Shown: positions 1 through 7,821, numbered from the stretch's first letter. The stretch: DNA of 19,739 nt from an uncultured Bacteroides sp. (GCA_959606905.1 CAUHML010000055.1:1-19739); one strand, 5' to 3'. Notes: generated by a model not told the origin, from the sequence alone. Made by a program: numbers and translations.

Positions 1-1
1 G

Positions 2-82
2 GAAGGTAAAATTGTAGCGAAGGAGTTGCGTGGAGATGATCTTTATAATACCGTCAAAAAGTTTGTAAACGGAGCAAAATAA
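2..82 (+). CDS. C-terminal end of a probable thioredoxin/TlpA-like protein (partial)
   Basis: An open frame enters from the left edge and ends at the TAA at 80-82, giving 26 residues. The tail contains GKIVAKELRGDDLYNTVKKF. This resembles the end of Bacteroidetes TlpA/AhpC-type thioredoxin-fold proteins, where a 'DPxGKIVAKxLRGxxL' strand-helix unit closes the domain. Those proteins act in periplasmic thiol-disulfide exchange. The active-site CxxC would lie upstream of the window and cannot be seen. A good terminator follows within about 25 bases, so this gene is not co-transcribed with the PUL and is probably unrelated to it. The family call rests on a short tail only. Confidence 0.55.
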   Translation, partial: EGKIVAKELRGDDLYNTVKKFVNGAK

Positions 83-105
83 AGAAATGTGTTTTTTAAC
101 AAATA

Positions 106-144
106 AAGCAGTAGGCTGGGAATGTCCAGTCTACTGTTTTTTCT
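106..144 (+). terminator. Rho-independent terminator of the upstream gene
   Basis: An 11-bp stem is formed by CAGTAGGCTGG (109-119) and CCAGTCTACTG (126-136), with one G-U pair and a short loop. A run of six T follows at 137-142, and an A-rich flank precedes it. Confidence 0.85.
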
Positions 145-249
145 TTTATGAAATATGGAGCTTTTTGAAGGAATGATATTGTTTTATTATAGGTAGTGGT
201 ATTCCGTATTGTATTTATTTTTTAAATAAATCTAATGCATGACCCATAT

Positions 250-285
250 TTCTCTAATGTTTTCCTTTTAGAGAACTTATTCTCT
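250..285. promoter_or_regulatory. Array of three TTCTCT half-sites, possible operator
   Basis: TTCTCTAA (250-257) is followed by its exact inverted copy TTAGAGAA (268-275), and TTCTCT occurs again at 280-285. The second and third copies form a 6-bp inverted repeat around CTTA. The array ends 19 bp before a TAnnTTTG box, so it lies in untranscribed DNA where a regulator could bind. The binding protein is unknown. Confidence 0.35.
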
Positions 286-304
286 GTCGGATAGGTTAAA
301 AGTT

Positions 305-312
305 TATCTTTG
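305..312 (+). promoter_or_regulatory. Candidate promoter -7 element (P1)
   Basis: TATCTTTG fits the Bacteroides sigma-ABfr -7 consensus TAnnTTTG. No clear TTTG -33 element lies at the usual 19-21 bp spacing, so the promoter may need an activator or may be weak. Transcription would start near 318-322 and read into the structured leader. Confidence 0.4.
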
Positions 313-371
313 TACCATTATTCAGAAAAGAAATTTATTGATAAAATAGACATAAAAGGATCAAAACGTAT

Positions 372-395
372 AAGTATTGTAAGCGTACAATACTT
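372..395 (+). repeat. Perfect 10-bp inverted repeat with a 4-nt loop
   Basis: AAGTATTGTA (372-381) and TACAATACTT (386-395) are exact reverse complements around AGCG. Only four T follow, then AGGAGG, so it makes a poor terminator. It is more likely the first hairpin of the leader RNA. Confidence 0.6.
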
Positions 396-412
396 TTAGG
401 AGGTCTCGTTGG

Positions 413-472
413 ATGCTTGTGTTCAGATTTAAGGCGAGACCACCTTATTCTCGTAGAGAATTTAGATTTTAA
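413..472 (+). CDS. Possible 19-residue Arg/Phe-rich leader peptide
   Basis: An ATG lies 9 nt after AGGAGG (398-403), an unusually good Shine-Dalgarno match for this organism. It opens a 19-codon frame, MLVFRFKARPPYSRREFRF, ending at TAA 470-472. The peptide has five Arg, four Phe and one Tyr. The stop is 5 nt before the stem of a terminator, the layout of a classical attenuation leader. The ribosome-binding site can pair with 435-445 inside the frame, so translation and folding would compete. No homology is known to me. A chance frame in a non-coding RNA is the main alternative. Confidence 0.3.
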   Translation: MLVFRFKARPPYSRREFRF

Positions 473-477
473 TTTAG

Positions 478-517
478 ATGATACTTGCTCGTGATGAGTA
501 GGTATCATTTGTTTTTT
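478..517 (+). terminator. Rho-independent terminator of the leader or small RNA
   Basis: ATGATACTTGCTC (478-490) pairs with GAGTAGGTATCAT (496-508) over 13 bp with two G-U pairs and a 5-nt loop. T-rich sequence follows (508-510 and 512-517). It would stop transcripts from P1 about 180 nt before the GH2 start codon. Confidence 0.7.
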
Positions 518-606
518 AGTCTATTCTGTATGGAAATGGCTTGTAAGATTATACATAGAAGATAGAATAATTAGATCACTCTGCCGTTGAAATGGAGGAT
601 TTGAGC

Positions 607-638
607 GGATTATTTTAATTATTGGAAGAATTGTTCTA
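607..638 (+). promoter_or_regulatory. Candidate HTCS operator upstream of the GH2 operon
   Basis: This 32-bp block matches 7860-7891 upstream of susC at 25 of 32 positions without gaps, including the motif GTTCTA at its 3' end. In both places exactly 21 bp separate GTTCTA from the TAnnTTTG box, and the 21 bp themselves are not conserved. The block therefore covers the -33 region, where an AraC-type activator would contact polymerase. Two half-sites, TTTTA (613-617) and TTCTA (634-638), are 21 bp apart, about two helical turns. Assignment to the HTCS is inferred from position. Confidence 0.55.
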
Positions 639-659
639 TCCTTTAAAGCATATTGCTTC

Positions 660-667
660 TATCTTTG
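660..667 (+). promoter_or_regulatory. -7 element of the GH2-epimerase promoter (P2)
   Basis: TATCTTTG fits TAnnTTTG. No standard -33 TTTG is present; the conserved operator block occupies that position, which suggests activator dependence. The predicted start near 674 gives a leader of about 26 nt before the ATG at 700. Confidence 0.55.
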
Positions 668-699
668 CCATACTGAGAAAAACATTAAATTACACTATT

Positions 700-2514
700 A
701 TGAAGAATTTTCTTATCTTATCTCTGTTGTTAGCCTTTTTGACTACGGAAGTATGTGCGCAGTGGAAACCGGCTGGTGACAAGATCAAAACACAGTGGGC
801 AAATAAAATAAATACCTCTGCCGTATTGCCTGAATATCCACGTCCTATAATGGAACGTAATGAATGGAAGAACTTGAATGGTTTGTGGGAGTATGCTATC
901 ACCGATTTGGGAGGAAATGTTCCGGCGCATTTTGACGGGCAGATTTTGGTACCTTTTGCAGTGGAATCTTCTTTATCAGGTGTGGGACAAAGAGTCGGTG
1001 CAAAAAAGGAATTATGGTATTCCCGTTCATTTGAAGTGCCTGTTGCTTGGAAAAATAAAAATGTATTACTTCATTTCGGTGCTGTGGACTGGAAAGCAGA
1101 TATTTGGGTAAATGATGTGAAGGTTGGTAGTCATACTGGTGGTTTTACTCCGTTTTCTTTTGATATCACTGCAGCGTTGTCTGGTAAGGGAAATAATAGA
1201 TTAGTAGTAAAAGTTTGGGACCCTACGGATGAAGGGTATCAGCCTAGAGGTAAACAGGTGAATAATCCGGAGGGTATTTGGTATACTCCTGTGACTGGCA
1301 TTTGGCAGACTGTTTGGCTGGAACCGGTTACTGCCAGGCATATTGAAGAACTTCGAATCACACCGGATATTGATCAACACTTACTGACTGTAAAAGCCCA
1401 TTTGAATATGAGGGCACCTTCCGATCTGATTGAAGTAAACGTATATGACGGCAATCAGTTGGTTGCCACTGGGAAAAGTATTAATGATGAAGCTGTGGTC
1501 ATATCTATGCCGGGAGATGCTAAATTATGGAGCCCTGATTTTCCTTTTTTGTATACTTTAAAGGTTACGTTGAAAAGCGATAATAAAATATTGGATCAGG
1601 TGAACAGTTATGCAGCTATGCGCAAATACTCTACGAAACGTGATGCTAATGGAATTGTACGTTTAGAACTGAATAACCAACCTTTGTTCCAGTTCGGACC
1701 ATTGGATCAGGGATGGTGGCCTGATGGATTGTATACCGCTCCCACTGATGAGGCTTTAGTATATGATATACAAAAGACTAAAGACTTAGGATTCAATATG
1801 ATACGTAAACATATTAAAGTGGAACCGGCCCGTTGGTATACTCATTGTGATCAATTGGGAATTATTGTGTGGCAGGATATGCCTAGCGGTGATCGTAATC
1901 CGGAGTGGCAGAACCGCAAATATTTTGAAGGTACGGAAAAAAAGCGTTCGGCGGTTTCTGAGGCTTGTTACCGTAAAGAATGGAAAGAAATTATGGATTG
2001 CTTGTATTCTTATCCATGTATCGGAACATGGGTTCCGTTCAATGAGGCATGGGGGCAATTCAAGACTCCGGAAATTGCAGAATGGACTAAAGAATATGAT
2101 CCGACCCGTCTGGTAAATCCTGCAAGTGGAGGTAACCATTATACTTGTGGCGATATGCTTGACTTGCATAATTATCCTGCTCCCGAAATGTATCTGTATG
2201 ATGCCCAGCGAGCGAATGTTTTGGGAGAGTACGGTGGTATCGGTTGGGTAGTGAAAAATCATATCTGGGAACCGGATCGTAACTGGGGATATATACAGTT
2301 TAATTCTTCCAAAGAAGTAACTGATGAGTATATAAAATATACAGATATGCTTTATGACCTGATAACCAGGGGATTCTCGGCGGCTGTTTATACTCAGACT
2401 ACGGATGTGGAGGTGGAAGTGAACGGACTGATGACTTATGATCGTAAGGTGATTAAAGTAGATGAAAAACGAGTGAGAGAAGCCAACGCACGTATCTGTA
2501 AATCATTAAAGTAA
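700..2514 (+). CDS. GH2 family exo-glycosidase (beta-galactosidase/glucuronidase-like)
   Basis: This 604-aa exported glycosidase would remove terminal sugars from imported oligosaccharides. The signal peptide has a hydrophobic core (FLILSLLLAFL) and a signal-peptidase-I site after VCA at residue 20. GH2 domains follow in order: an N-terminal sugar-binding jelly roll (about 45-215, with 'NLNGLWEYAI'), an Ig-like domain (about 220-310) and a TIM barrel (about 320-604). The predicted acid/base is Glu449 in FNEAWG and the nucleophile Glu510 in GEYGG. There are no extra C-terminal domains, so it is shorter than LacZ-type enzymes. I chose ATG 700 rather than TTG 622 because TTG 622 lies inside the operator, upstream of the promoter, and only the ATG gives a proper signal peptide. 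It sits 5 nt before the epimerase gene. GH2 is certain; specificity (galactoside, glucuronide, arabinopyranoside or other) cannot be read. Confidence 0.9.
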   Translation: MKNFLILSLLLAFLTTEVCAQWKPAGDKIKTQWANKINTSAVLPEYPRPIMERNEWKNLNGLWEYAITDLGGNVPAHFDGQILVPFAVESSLSGVGQRVGAKKELWYSRSFEVPVAWKNKNVLLHFGAVDWKADIWVNDVKVGSHTGGFTPFSFDITAALSGKGNNRLVVKVWDPTDEGYQPRGKQVNNPEGIWYTPVTGIWQTVWLEPVTARHIEELRITPDIDQHLLTVKAHLNMRAPSDLIEVNVYDGNQLVATGKSINDEAVVISMPGDAKLWSPDFPFLYTLKVTLKSDNKILDQVNSYAAMRKYSTKRDANGIVRLELNNQPLFQFGPLDQGWWPDGLYTAPTDEALVYDIQKTKDLGFNMIRKHIKVEPARWYTHCDQLGIIVWQDMPSGDRNPEWQNRKYFEGTEKKRSAVSEACYRKEWKEIMDCLYSYPCIGTWVPFNEAWGQFKTPEIAEWTKEYDPTRLVNPASGGNHYTCGDMLDLHNYPAPEMYLYDAQRANVLGEYGGIGWVVKNHIWEPDRNWGYIQFNSSKEVTDEYIKYTDMLYDLITRGFSAAVYTQTTDVEVEVNGLMTYDRKVIKVDEKRVREANARICKSLK

Positions 2515-2519
2515 GGAAT

Positions 2520-3653
2520 ATGAATAAGCTGTTCTTTTGGGAATGTGCAGTCCTTATGACTGCATGTACTTCTTATAAAAATGATGAGGTCTTGACTGAA
2601 TCCGGTTTAAGTAAAAGTCGTTTTCAAACGGAGATAAATGGTGAGAAAACTGATCTGTTTGTATTGAAGAATAAAAATAAGATGGAAGTTTGTATCACTA
2701 ACTATGGCGGTCGTATTGTTTCTGTTATGGTTCCTGATAAAGATGGAATAATGAGGGATGTAGTATTGGGTTTTGATTCCATACAGGACTATATCAAATA
2801 TCCGTCGGATTTTGGAGCAAGTATAGGGCGTTATGCCAACCGTATAAATCAGGGACGTTTTTCATTGGATGGGATAGTATACCAATTGCCTCGAAACAAT
2901 TACGGACATTGTTTGCATGGAGGTCCTCAAGGATTTCAATATCGTATTTATAGAGGTATTCAAGTGAGTGACAGAGAGGTGAAACTGACTTACTTGTCTA
3001 AAAATGGTGAAGAGGGTTTTCCTGGAAATTTGAATTGTACTGTTATAATGAAATTGACGGACGATAATGCTATTGATATTCAGTATGAAGCAGAAACGGA
3101 TAAACCGACTGTTGTAAACATGACTAATCATTCTTATTTTAATTTAGATGGAGATCCGTCAAAAGATAATTCTGATTATTTATTGACTTTGAACGCGGAT
3201 TATTATACTCCTGTTGACAGTACTTTTATGACGACTGGAGAAATTGTTCCGGTTGAGGGTACTCCTATGGATTTCAGACTTCCTGCTGTCATTGGAACTC
3301 GTATTAATCAAGATTTTGAACAATTAAGATATGGGAATGGCATTGATCATAATTGGGTATTGAATACTAAGGGGGATATTCATCAAGTTTGTGCCACATT
3401 GGAGTCACCTGTTACGGGGATTGTACTCAATGTTTATACTGACGAGCCGGGTATTCAGGTTTATTGTGGTAATTTTCTAGATGGGACATTGACGGGTAAA
3501 AAAAATACAATATATAATTTTCGGGCCTCTGTGTGCTTGGAAACGCAAAAATATCCCGATACACCTAATAAGGCAGACTGGCCTACGGCAGTAGTGAGAC
3601 CAGGAGAAAAATATCAAAGTCATTGTATTTACAAGTTTTCGGTACATAAATAA
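2520..3653 (+). CDS. Exported aldose 1-epimerase (mutarotase, GalM family)
   Basis: This 377-aa protein interconverts alpha and beta anomers of a free aldose such as galactose, glucose or arabinose. Family motifs are present: GRYANRI, LHGG with His133, TNHSYFNLDG with catalytic His204, GIDHNWVL, PGIQVYCGNFLDG, and CLETQKYPDTPN with catalytic base Glu341. The length fits exported Bacteroidetes GalM proteins. The N-terminus has a near-consensus lipobox, LMTAC with Cys16, so it is probably a lipoprotein; Glu8 within the short hydrophobic stretch is unusual and makes the signal weaker than its neighbours'. It starts 5 nt after the GH2 stop with TAAGGA overlapping that stop, so the two are almost certainly co-transcribed. 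Mutarotation would follow release of monosaccharide by the retaining GH2 enzyme. The preferred sugar is not known. Confidence 0.9.
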   Translation: MNKLFFWECAVLMTACTSYKNDEVLTESGLSKSRFQTEINGEKTDLFVLKNKNKMEVCITNYGGRIVSVMVPDKDGIMRDVVLGFDSIQDYIKYPSDFGASIGRYANRINQGRFSLDGIVYQLPRNNYGHCLHGGPQGFQYRIYRGIQVSDREVKLTYLSKNGEEGFPGNLNCTVIMKLTDDNAIDIQYEAETDKPTVVNMTNHSYFNLDGDPSKDNSDYLLTLNADYYTPVDSTFMTTGEIVPVEGTPMDFRLPAVIGTRINQDFEQLRYGNGIDHNWVLNTKGDIHQVCATLESPVTGIVLNVYTDEPGIQVYCGNFLDGTLTGKKNTIYNFRASVCLETQKYPDTPNKADWPTAVVRPGEKYQSHCIYKFSVHK

Positions 3654-3715
3654 TGTATGTTAAGGTAGAAGGAATTGTGGAATATAACATTTGGGATAAA
3701 TAAGATTCAGAGAGG

Positions 3716-3768
3716 AAGAGTCCTGAAAGAAGCGGTGAGGGCAAACACTGGTTCTTTTGGGACTTTTT
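3716..3768 (+). terminator. Rho-independent terminator of the GH2-epimerase operon
   Basis: A 22-bp stem forms between 3716-3737 and 3746-3767 around the loop AGGGCAAA (3738-3745). It has one mismatch and several G-U pairs, and its 3' arm runs into five T. It isolates this operon from the HTCS gene. Confidence 0.7.
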
Positions 3769-3779
3769 CCGGATAATTA

Positions 3780-3809
3780 TTGATATGGAGAATTTAATCT
3801 TTAATTTTG
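3780..3809 (+). promoter_or_regulatory. Promoter of the HTCS gene
   Basis: TTG (3780-3782) and TAATTTTG (3802-3809) are separated by 19 bp, a good fit to the Bacteroides -33/-7 arrangement. The leader would be about 20 nt. The 32-bp element found at the GH2 and susC promoters is absent, which fits constitutive, low-level regulator expression. Confidence 0.55.
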
Positions 3810-3835
3810 TACTCTCTAAACTAAATTGATATACT

Positions 3836-6800
3836 ATGAAAAGAATATTCATAATAGGACTTCTTTTTTTATATGCATTTACTCTTTACTCTCAAAGTAA
3901 TATCCGATATTATTTCAAAACATTGGATATTCAAGACGGACTCTCGCAAAACACGGTGAACGCTATTTTGCAAGATAAACAAGGTTTCATGTGGTTTGGA
4001 ACAAAAGATGGTTTGAATCGTTTTGATGGCCTGAGTTTTCGTATTTTCAAAAAAGAGAATTCTGCTTTAGGAAATAATTTTATCACTGCACTTCATGAGG
4101 ATAAAGAAGGAAATATTTGGGTTGGAACAGATGCAGGCGTTTATGTGTATAATCCTTTATTAGAAGACTTTACAGTATTTGATAGAGTTAGTGACACAGG
4201 TGATATGATTAGTCGTGCTGTGACTCGTATTGAAAGTGATGAAGATAGTGATATATGGATTTCCGTGGATTATCAAGGATTGTTTCATTTTGATCGTGTG
4301 CAAGATCGGTTAATTAATTGTCTGCATAGAGATAAGCGTAAGAACCAATTGGCCAATGTTACGCGTTTTTGGTTTGAGGAAAAACTATGTTGGGTCAGTT
4401 TATATGACGACAACCTATATTATACAAAAGATAATTTTAAGACATTGTTTCCCTTTCAGGATTCTGAAGGAAAAGAGCCTTTTAAAGATGATATCATTAA
4501 TACTTGGATTATGGGTCCCCATAATTGTTGGTATATCGGTTCTTCTAATGGTTTGACTGAAATTAATCTGACAACAGGGCGGGTAAGGCGTTTGTTGAAT
4601 TATTATGTGCGTGATTTAGGCTTTAAATCGGATAAGGAATTATGGGTAGGTACGGAGTCGGGGCTATATATTTATGATTTGGAAAAAGGTGAAATAGCTC
4701 ATCTCACTGTTTCAAACGGGAATGATTCTTATGCTTTAGCCGATAATGCTATTTATTCTATATGCCGTGATAATGAGGGAGGAATGTGGATCGGATCTTA
4801 TTTTGGCGGGGTCAATTACTATCCGCGTCAATGGACTTATTTTGAAAAATTCTACCCTCGTGATGATATTAAAAATTTTGGGCGTAGGGTACGTGAATTC
4901 TGTGAAAGTAATGATGGTACTGTTTGGATTGGTACTGAAGATAAGGGATTATTTCATTTTTATCCGGAAAGTGGAAAGATTGAAAAATTCTCACATCCTT
5001 CTATTTATCAAAATGTTCATGGTTTATGTTTGGACGGTGATGATTTGTGGGTAGGCACTTTTTCCGGAGGTTTAAGCCGTATTGATTTGCTTACGAAGCA
5101 AGTAAGACACTATCAAAAAGGTATAAGCCCAAATTCTTTGGATGCCAATAATGTATTCTCTATTTGTAAAACTACATCTGGTGACTTATGGATTGGCACT
5201 ACATCTGGATTGCTGCGATATAATCGTGATACAGATGACTTTACTAGGATGCCGGAACTAGCTAATATGTTTGTTTATAAAATATTGGAGGATTTTAATG
5301 GGAATTTGTGGCTGGCAACTTATTCTAACGGTGTTTTTCGTTATGATGTGAATAAGAAAGAATGGAAGAATTTTATTTTTCACAAGAACGATTCCACTTC
5401 ATTACCTTATGATAAAGTAATCAGTATTTGTGAAGATAGTCGTAAGCGGTTATGGTTTATGACACAAGGGGCGGGTTTTTGCCGTTTTAATCCGGAAAAT
5501 GAAAGCTTTACTCGTTTTGATATGTCGAAAGGTTTTCCTAGTAATATCATTTATCGGATGGTAGAGGATAATCGGGGGAATTTATGGTTGACAACTAATA
5601 ATGGTTTGGTTTGTTTCAATCCGGAAACAGATGATAAACGAGTTTATACTACAGCAAACGGATTGCTAAGTAACCAGTTTAATTATCAGTCTGGGTATAA
5701 AGATAAGATGGGACGTATCTATTTAGGTAGTATAAATGGTTTTATCACTTTTGATCCATCTACTTTTGTAGAAAATACTTTTGTTCCACCAGTTGTCATT
5801 ACAGATTTCTTCTTATTCAATAAACGAATGCAGATCGGCAGTAAGGATTCTCCATTGAAAGAAAGCATCGTCTTTTCTGATGAGGTCGAGTTAGAATCTG
5901 ATCAAAATTCTTTTTCATTGCATGCGGCGGCATTAGGTTATCAGGCACCGGAAATGAATCAATTGGTTTATAAAATGGAAGGATTTGATAAAGAGTGGTA
6001 TAATGTAGGGCGGAATTCGGTAATCAATTATTCCAATTTACCATATGGAACTTATATTTTCCATTTAAGAGGATCGAATAGTGACGGAAAATGGAATGAA
6101 AAAGAGCGTATATTGAAGATTCATATTTTACCTCCGTTTTATTTATCAGGGTGGGCCTATTTTATTTATTTGCTATTAGGAATTCTGTCTGTGGTAGGTA
6201 TCATTTATTATTTCCGGAAAAGGAATGAGCAGAAACACCAACAGGCCATGGAGAAATTCGAACGGGAAAAGGAACGCGAACTCTATACTGCAAAAATAGA
6301 TTTCTTTACGAATGTGGCGCATGAGATTCGTACTCCTTTGACATTAATCAAAAGTCCGCTTGAAAATGTGCTTGTTTCTCCGAATGTATCTGCAGATATC
6401 CGTGATGATTTGGAAATAATGAATCTGAATACTACCCGTTTACTGGATTTGGTTAATCAGTTACTTGATTTCAGAAAGACTGAAACACGTGGGTTTCAAC
6501 TGAATTTTGTAGAGTGTAATATTTCGGATATATTACAGCAGATTTATATGCGGTTTACTCCATTGGCACGGCAAAAGAAATTGGAATTTGTTATTGAATG
6601 TTCGGAATCTATCTATGCGTCGATAGATCGTGAGGCGTTGACTAAGATAATTAGTAATCTGTTTACTAATGCCATTAAATATTCTGAAACTTATATTCAT
6701 GTCCGGTTGTGGATGGAGGATACTTGTTGGTTCTTGTCTGTCTGTAACGATGGCAATGTAATTCCTATGGAAATGCGTGAAGAGATTTTTAAGCCTTTCA

Positions 6801-7786
6801 TACAGTATAAGGACGGATTTTCCCGTAAGGTTTCGGGTACGGGAATTGGTTTGGCATTGGCAAGATCTTTAGCTGAGTTGCATGAAGGGAACTTAATTAT
6901 GGATGATTCACAAAAGCAGAATTGTTTTATTCTTTCATTGCCAGTAAAGCATGAACATACTATTGCCATTTCGAAGAGTGAGGTTAAGTTGAAAGAGGAT
7001 CCGAAAGAAGAGGATCCGGGACAATTGCAACAGAAGCCGCGTTACACTGTATTGATTGTGGAGGATAATGTTGAAATGTTGGCTTTTGTTGTCAGACAAT
7101 TGTCACCTGTTTATCAAATATTGACTGCAACTAACGGAGTGGAGGCCTTAAAGGTGTTGGAGGGGCATACAGTGAACTTAATAGTATCGGATATAATGAT
7201 GCCCGAAATGGATGGGTTGGAATTATGTGACCGTATAAAATCAGACTTGGATTACAGTCATATTCCTATTGTACTGTTGACGGCTAAGACCACTTTACAA
7301 TCAAAAATAGATGGTTTGAAATCTGGAGCGGATGCTTATATTGAAAAGCCGTTTTCTGTGGAGTATTTGAAAGTGTCTGTTGCCAATTTATTAAGTAATC
7401 ATGAAAAGCTGCATGCGGCTTTTGCACATTCACCGTTTATACAGACCAATTCTATGGCTATGACGAAAGCGGATGAAACTTTTTTGAAAACCTTGAATGA
7501 AGTGATTGTTGCCAATATGCAAAATCCGGACTTCTGTCTGGACGATATGGCGAGTTTGCTTAATATGAGCCGTTCCAGTTTGAACCGCAAAATAAAAGGA
7601 GTCTTGGACATGACCCCTAATGACTATATCCGTTTAGAGAGATTGAAAAAAGCTGCTCAATTATTAAGGGAAGGAGAATGTAAGGTAAATGAAGTATGTT
7701 ATATGGTTGGCTTCAATACTCCTTCTTATTTTACTAAATGTTTTCAGAAGCAATTTGGTATTTTACCAAAAGATTTTGTGAAATGA
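3836..7786 (+). CDS. Hybrid two-component system sensor histidine kinase/response regulator (HTCS)
   Basis: This 1316-aa one-protein signalling system binds a glycan breakdown product in the periplasm and activates PUL transcription. In order: signal sequence (1-20), two-bladed-propeller-type sensor with many reg_prop repeats of the form 'GxxWxGTxxGLxxxD' (about 25-675), Y_Y_Y domain (about 683-765), one transmembrane helix (about 772-793), HisKA with His829 in AHEIRTPL, HATPase with Asn945 (N box), Asp972 (G1) and GTGIGL at 1001 (G2), receiver with Glu1076/Asp1077, phospho-acceptor Asp1119 and Lys1171, and a C-terminal AraC-type double HTH (about 1225-1316). All key catalytic residues are present and no frameshift is seen. 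It has its own promoter and terminator between the two operons it probably controls. The ligand cannot be predicted, though HTCS ligands are usually oligosaccharides of the locus substrate. Confidence 0.96.
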   Translation: MKRIFIIGLLFLYAFTLYSQSNIRYYFKTLDIQDGLSQNTVNAILQDKQGFMWFGTKDGLNRFDGLSFRIFKKENSALGNNFITALHEDKEGNIWVGTDAGVYVYNPLLEDFTVFDRVSDTGDMISRAVTRIESDEDSDIWISVDYQGLFHFDRVQDRLINCLHRDKRKNQLANVTRFWFEEKLCWVSLYDDNLYYTKDNFKTLFPFQDSEGKEPFKDDIINTWIMGPHNCWYIGSSNGLTEINLTTGRVRRLLNYYVRDLGFKSDKELWVGTESGLYIYDLEKGEIAHLTVSNGNDSYALADNAIYSICRDNEGGMWIGSYFGGVNYYPRQWTYFEKFYPRDDIKNFGRRVREFCESNDGTVWIGTEDKGLFHFYPESGKIEKFSHPSIYQNVHGLCLDGDDLWVGTFSGGLSRIDLLTKQVRHYQKGISPNSLDANNVFSICKTTSGDLWIGTTSGLLRYNRDTDDFTRMPELANMFVYKILEDFNGNLWLATYSNGVFRYDVNKKEWKNFIFHKNDSTSLPYDKVISICEDSRKRLWFMTQGAGFCRFNPENESFTRFDMSKGFPSNIIYRMVEDNRGNLWLTTNNGLVCFNPETDDKRVYTTANGLLSNQFNYQSGYKDKMGRIYLGSINGFITFDPSTFVENTFVPPVVITDFFLFNKRMQIGSKDSPLKESIVFSDEVELESDQNSFSLHAAALGYQAPEMNQLVYKMEGFDKEWYNVGRNSVINYSNLPYGTYIFHLRGSNSDGKWNEKERILKIHILPPFYLSGWAYFIYLLLGILSVVGIIYYFRKRNEQKHQQAMEKFEREKERELYTAKIDFFTNVAHEIRTPLTLIKSPLENVLVSPNVSADIRDDLEIMNLNTTRLLDLVNQLLDFRKTETRGFQLNFVECNISDILQQIYMRFTPLARQKKLEFVIECSESIYASIDREALTKIISNLFTNAIKYSETYIHVRLWMEDTCWFLSVCNDGNVIPMEMREEIFKPFIQYKDGFSRKVSGTGIGLALARSLAELHEGNLIMDDSQKQNCFILSLPVKHEHTIAISKSEVKLKEDPKEEDPGQLQQKPRYTVLIVEDNVEMLAFVVRQLSPVYQILTATNGVEALKVLEGHTVNLIVSDIMMPEMDGLELCDRIKSDLDYSHIPIVLLTAKTTLQSKIDGLKSGADAYIEKPFSVEYLKVSVANLLSNHEKLHAAFAHSPFIQTNSMAMTKADETFLKTLNEVIVANMQNPDFCLDDMASLLNMSRSSLNRKIKGVLDMTPNDYIRLERLKKAAQLLREGECKVNEVCYMVGFNTPSYFTKCFQKQFGILPKDFVK

Positions 7787-7821
7787 TTTTTTTCGGCGCA
7801 TGAAATAGAATAATAGAACTA

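Larger units (their letters stand above)
319..517 (+). ncRNA. Structured leader or small RNA ending in its own terminator
   Basis: This roughly 200-nt segment starts just after a TAnnTTTG box and ends in an intrinsic terminator. It contains a perfect 10-bp hairpin (AAGTATTGTA 372-381, TACAATACTT 386-395). A longer-range stem pairs 398-408 (AGGAGGTCTCG) with 435-445 (CGAGACCACCT) with one mismatch. A small TTCTC/GAGAA hairpin lies at 447-459. It could be a stand-alone small RNA or an attenuated leader. I do not recognise it as 6S RNA, tmRNA, RNase P RNA or a known riboswitch. The boundaries are inferred from the promoter and terminator only. Confidence 0.35.

Noticed and set aside
372..395. 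The perfect 10-bp hairpin as a terminator
   Set aside because: Only four T follow before AGGAGG, whereas a better terminator stands at 478-517.
622..699. In-frame upstream extension of GH2 starting at TTG 622
   Set aside because: It lies within the operator and before the -7 box, so would not be transcribed from P2, and it would bury the signal peptide that starts at ATG 700.
1786..2262. 158-codon antisense open frame opposite the GH2 gene
   Set aside because: It is opposite the catalytic part of GH2, with no motif and no start context; the + strand frame is clearly the coding one.
7814..7819. TAGAAC, the reverse complement of the operator core GTTCTA, before the HTCS terminator
   Set aside because: A 6-bp match alone is expected by chance; the flanking 26 bp of the conserved block are not present.
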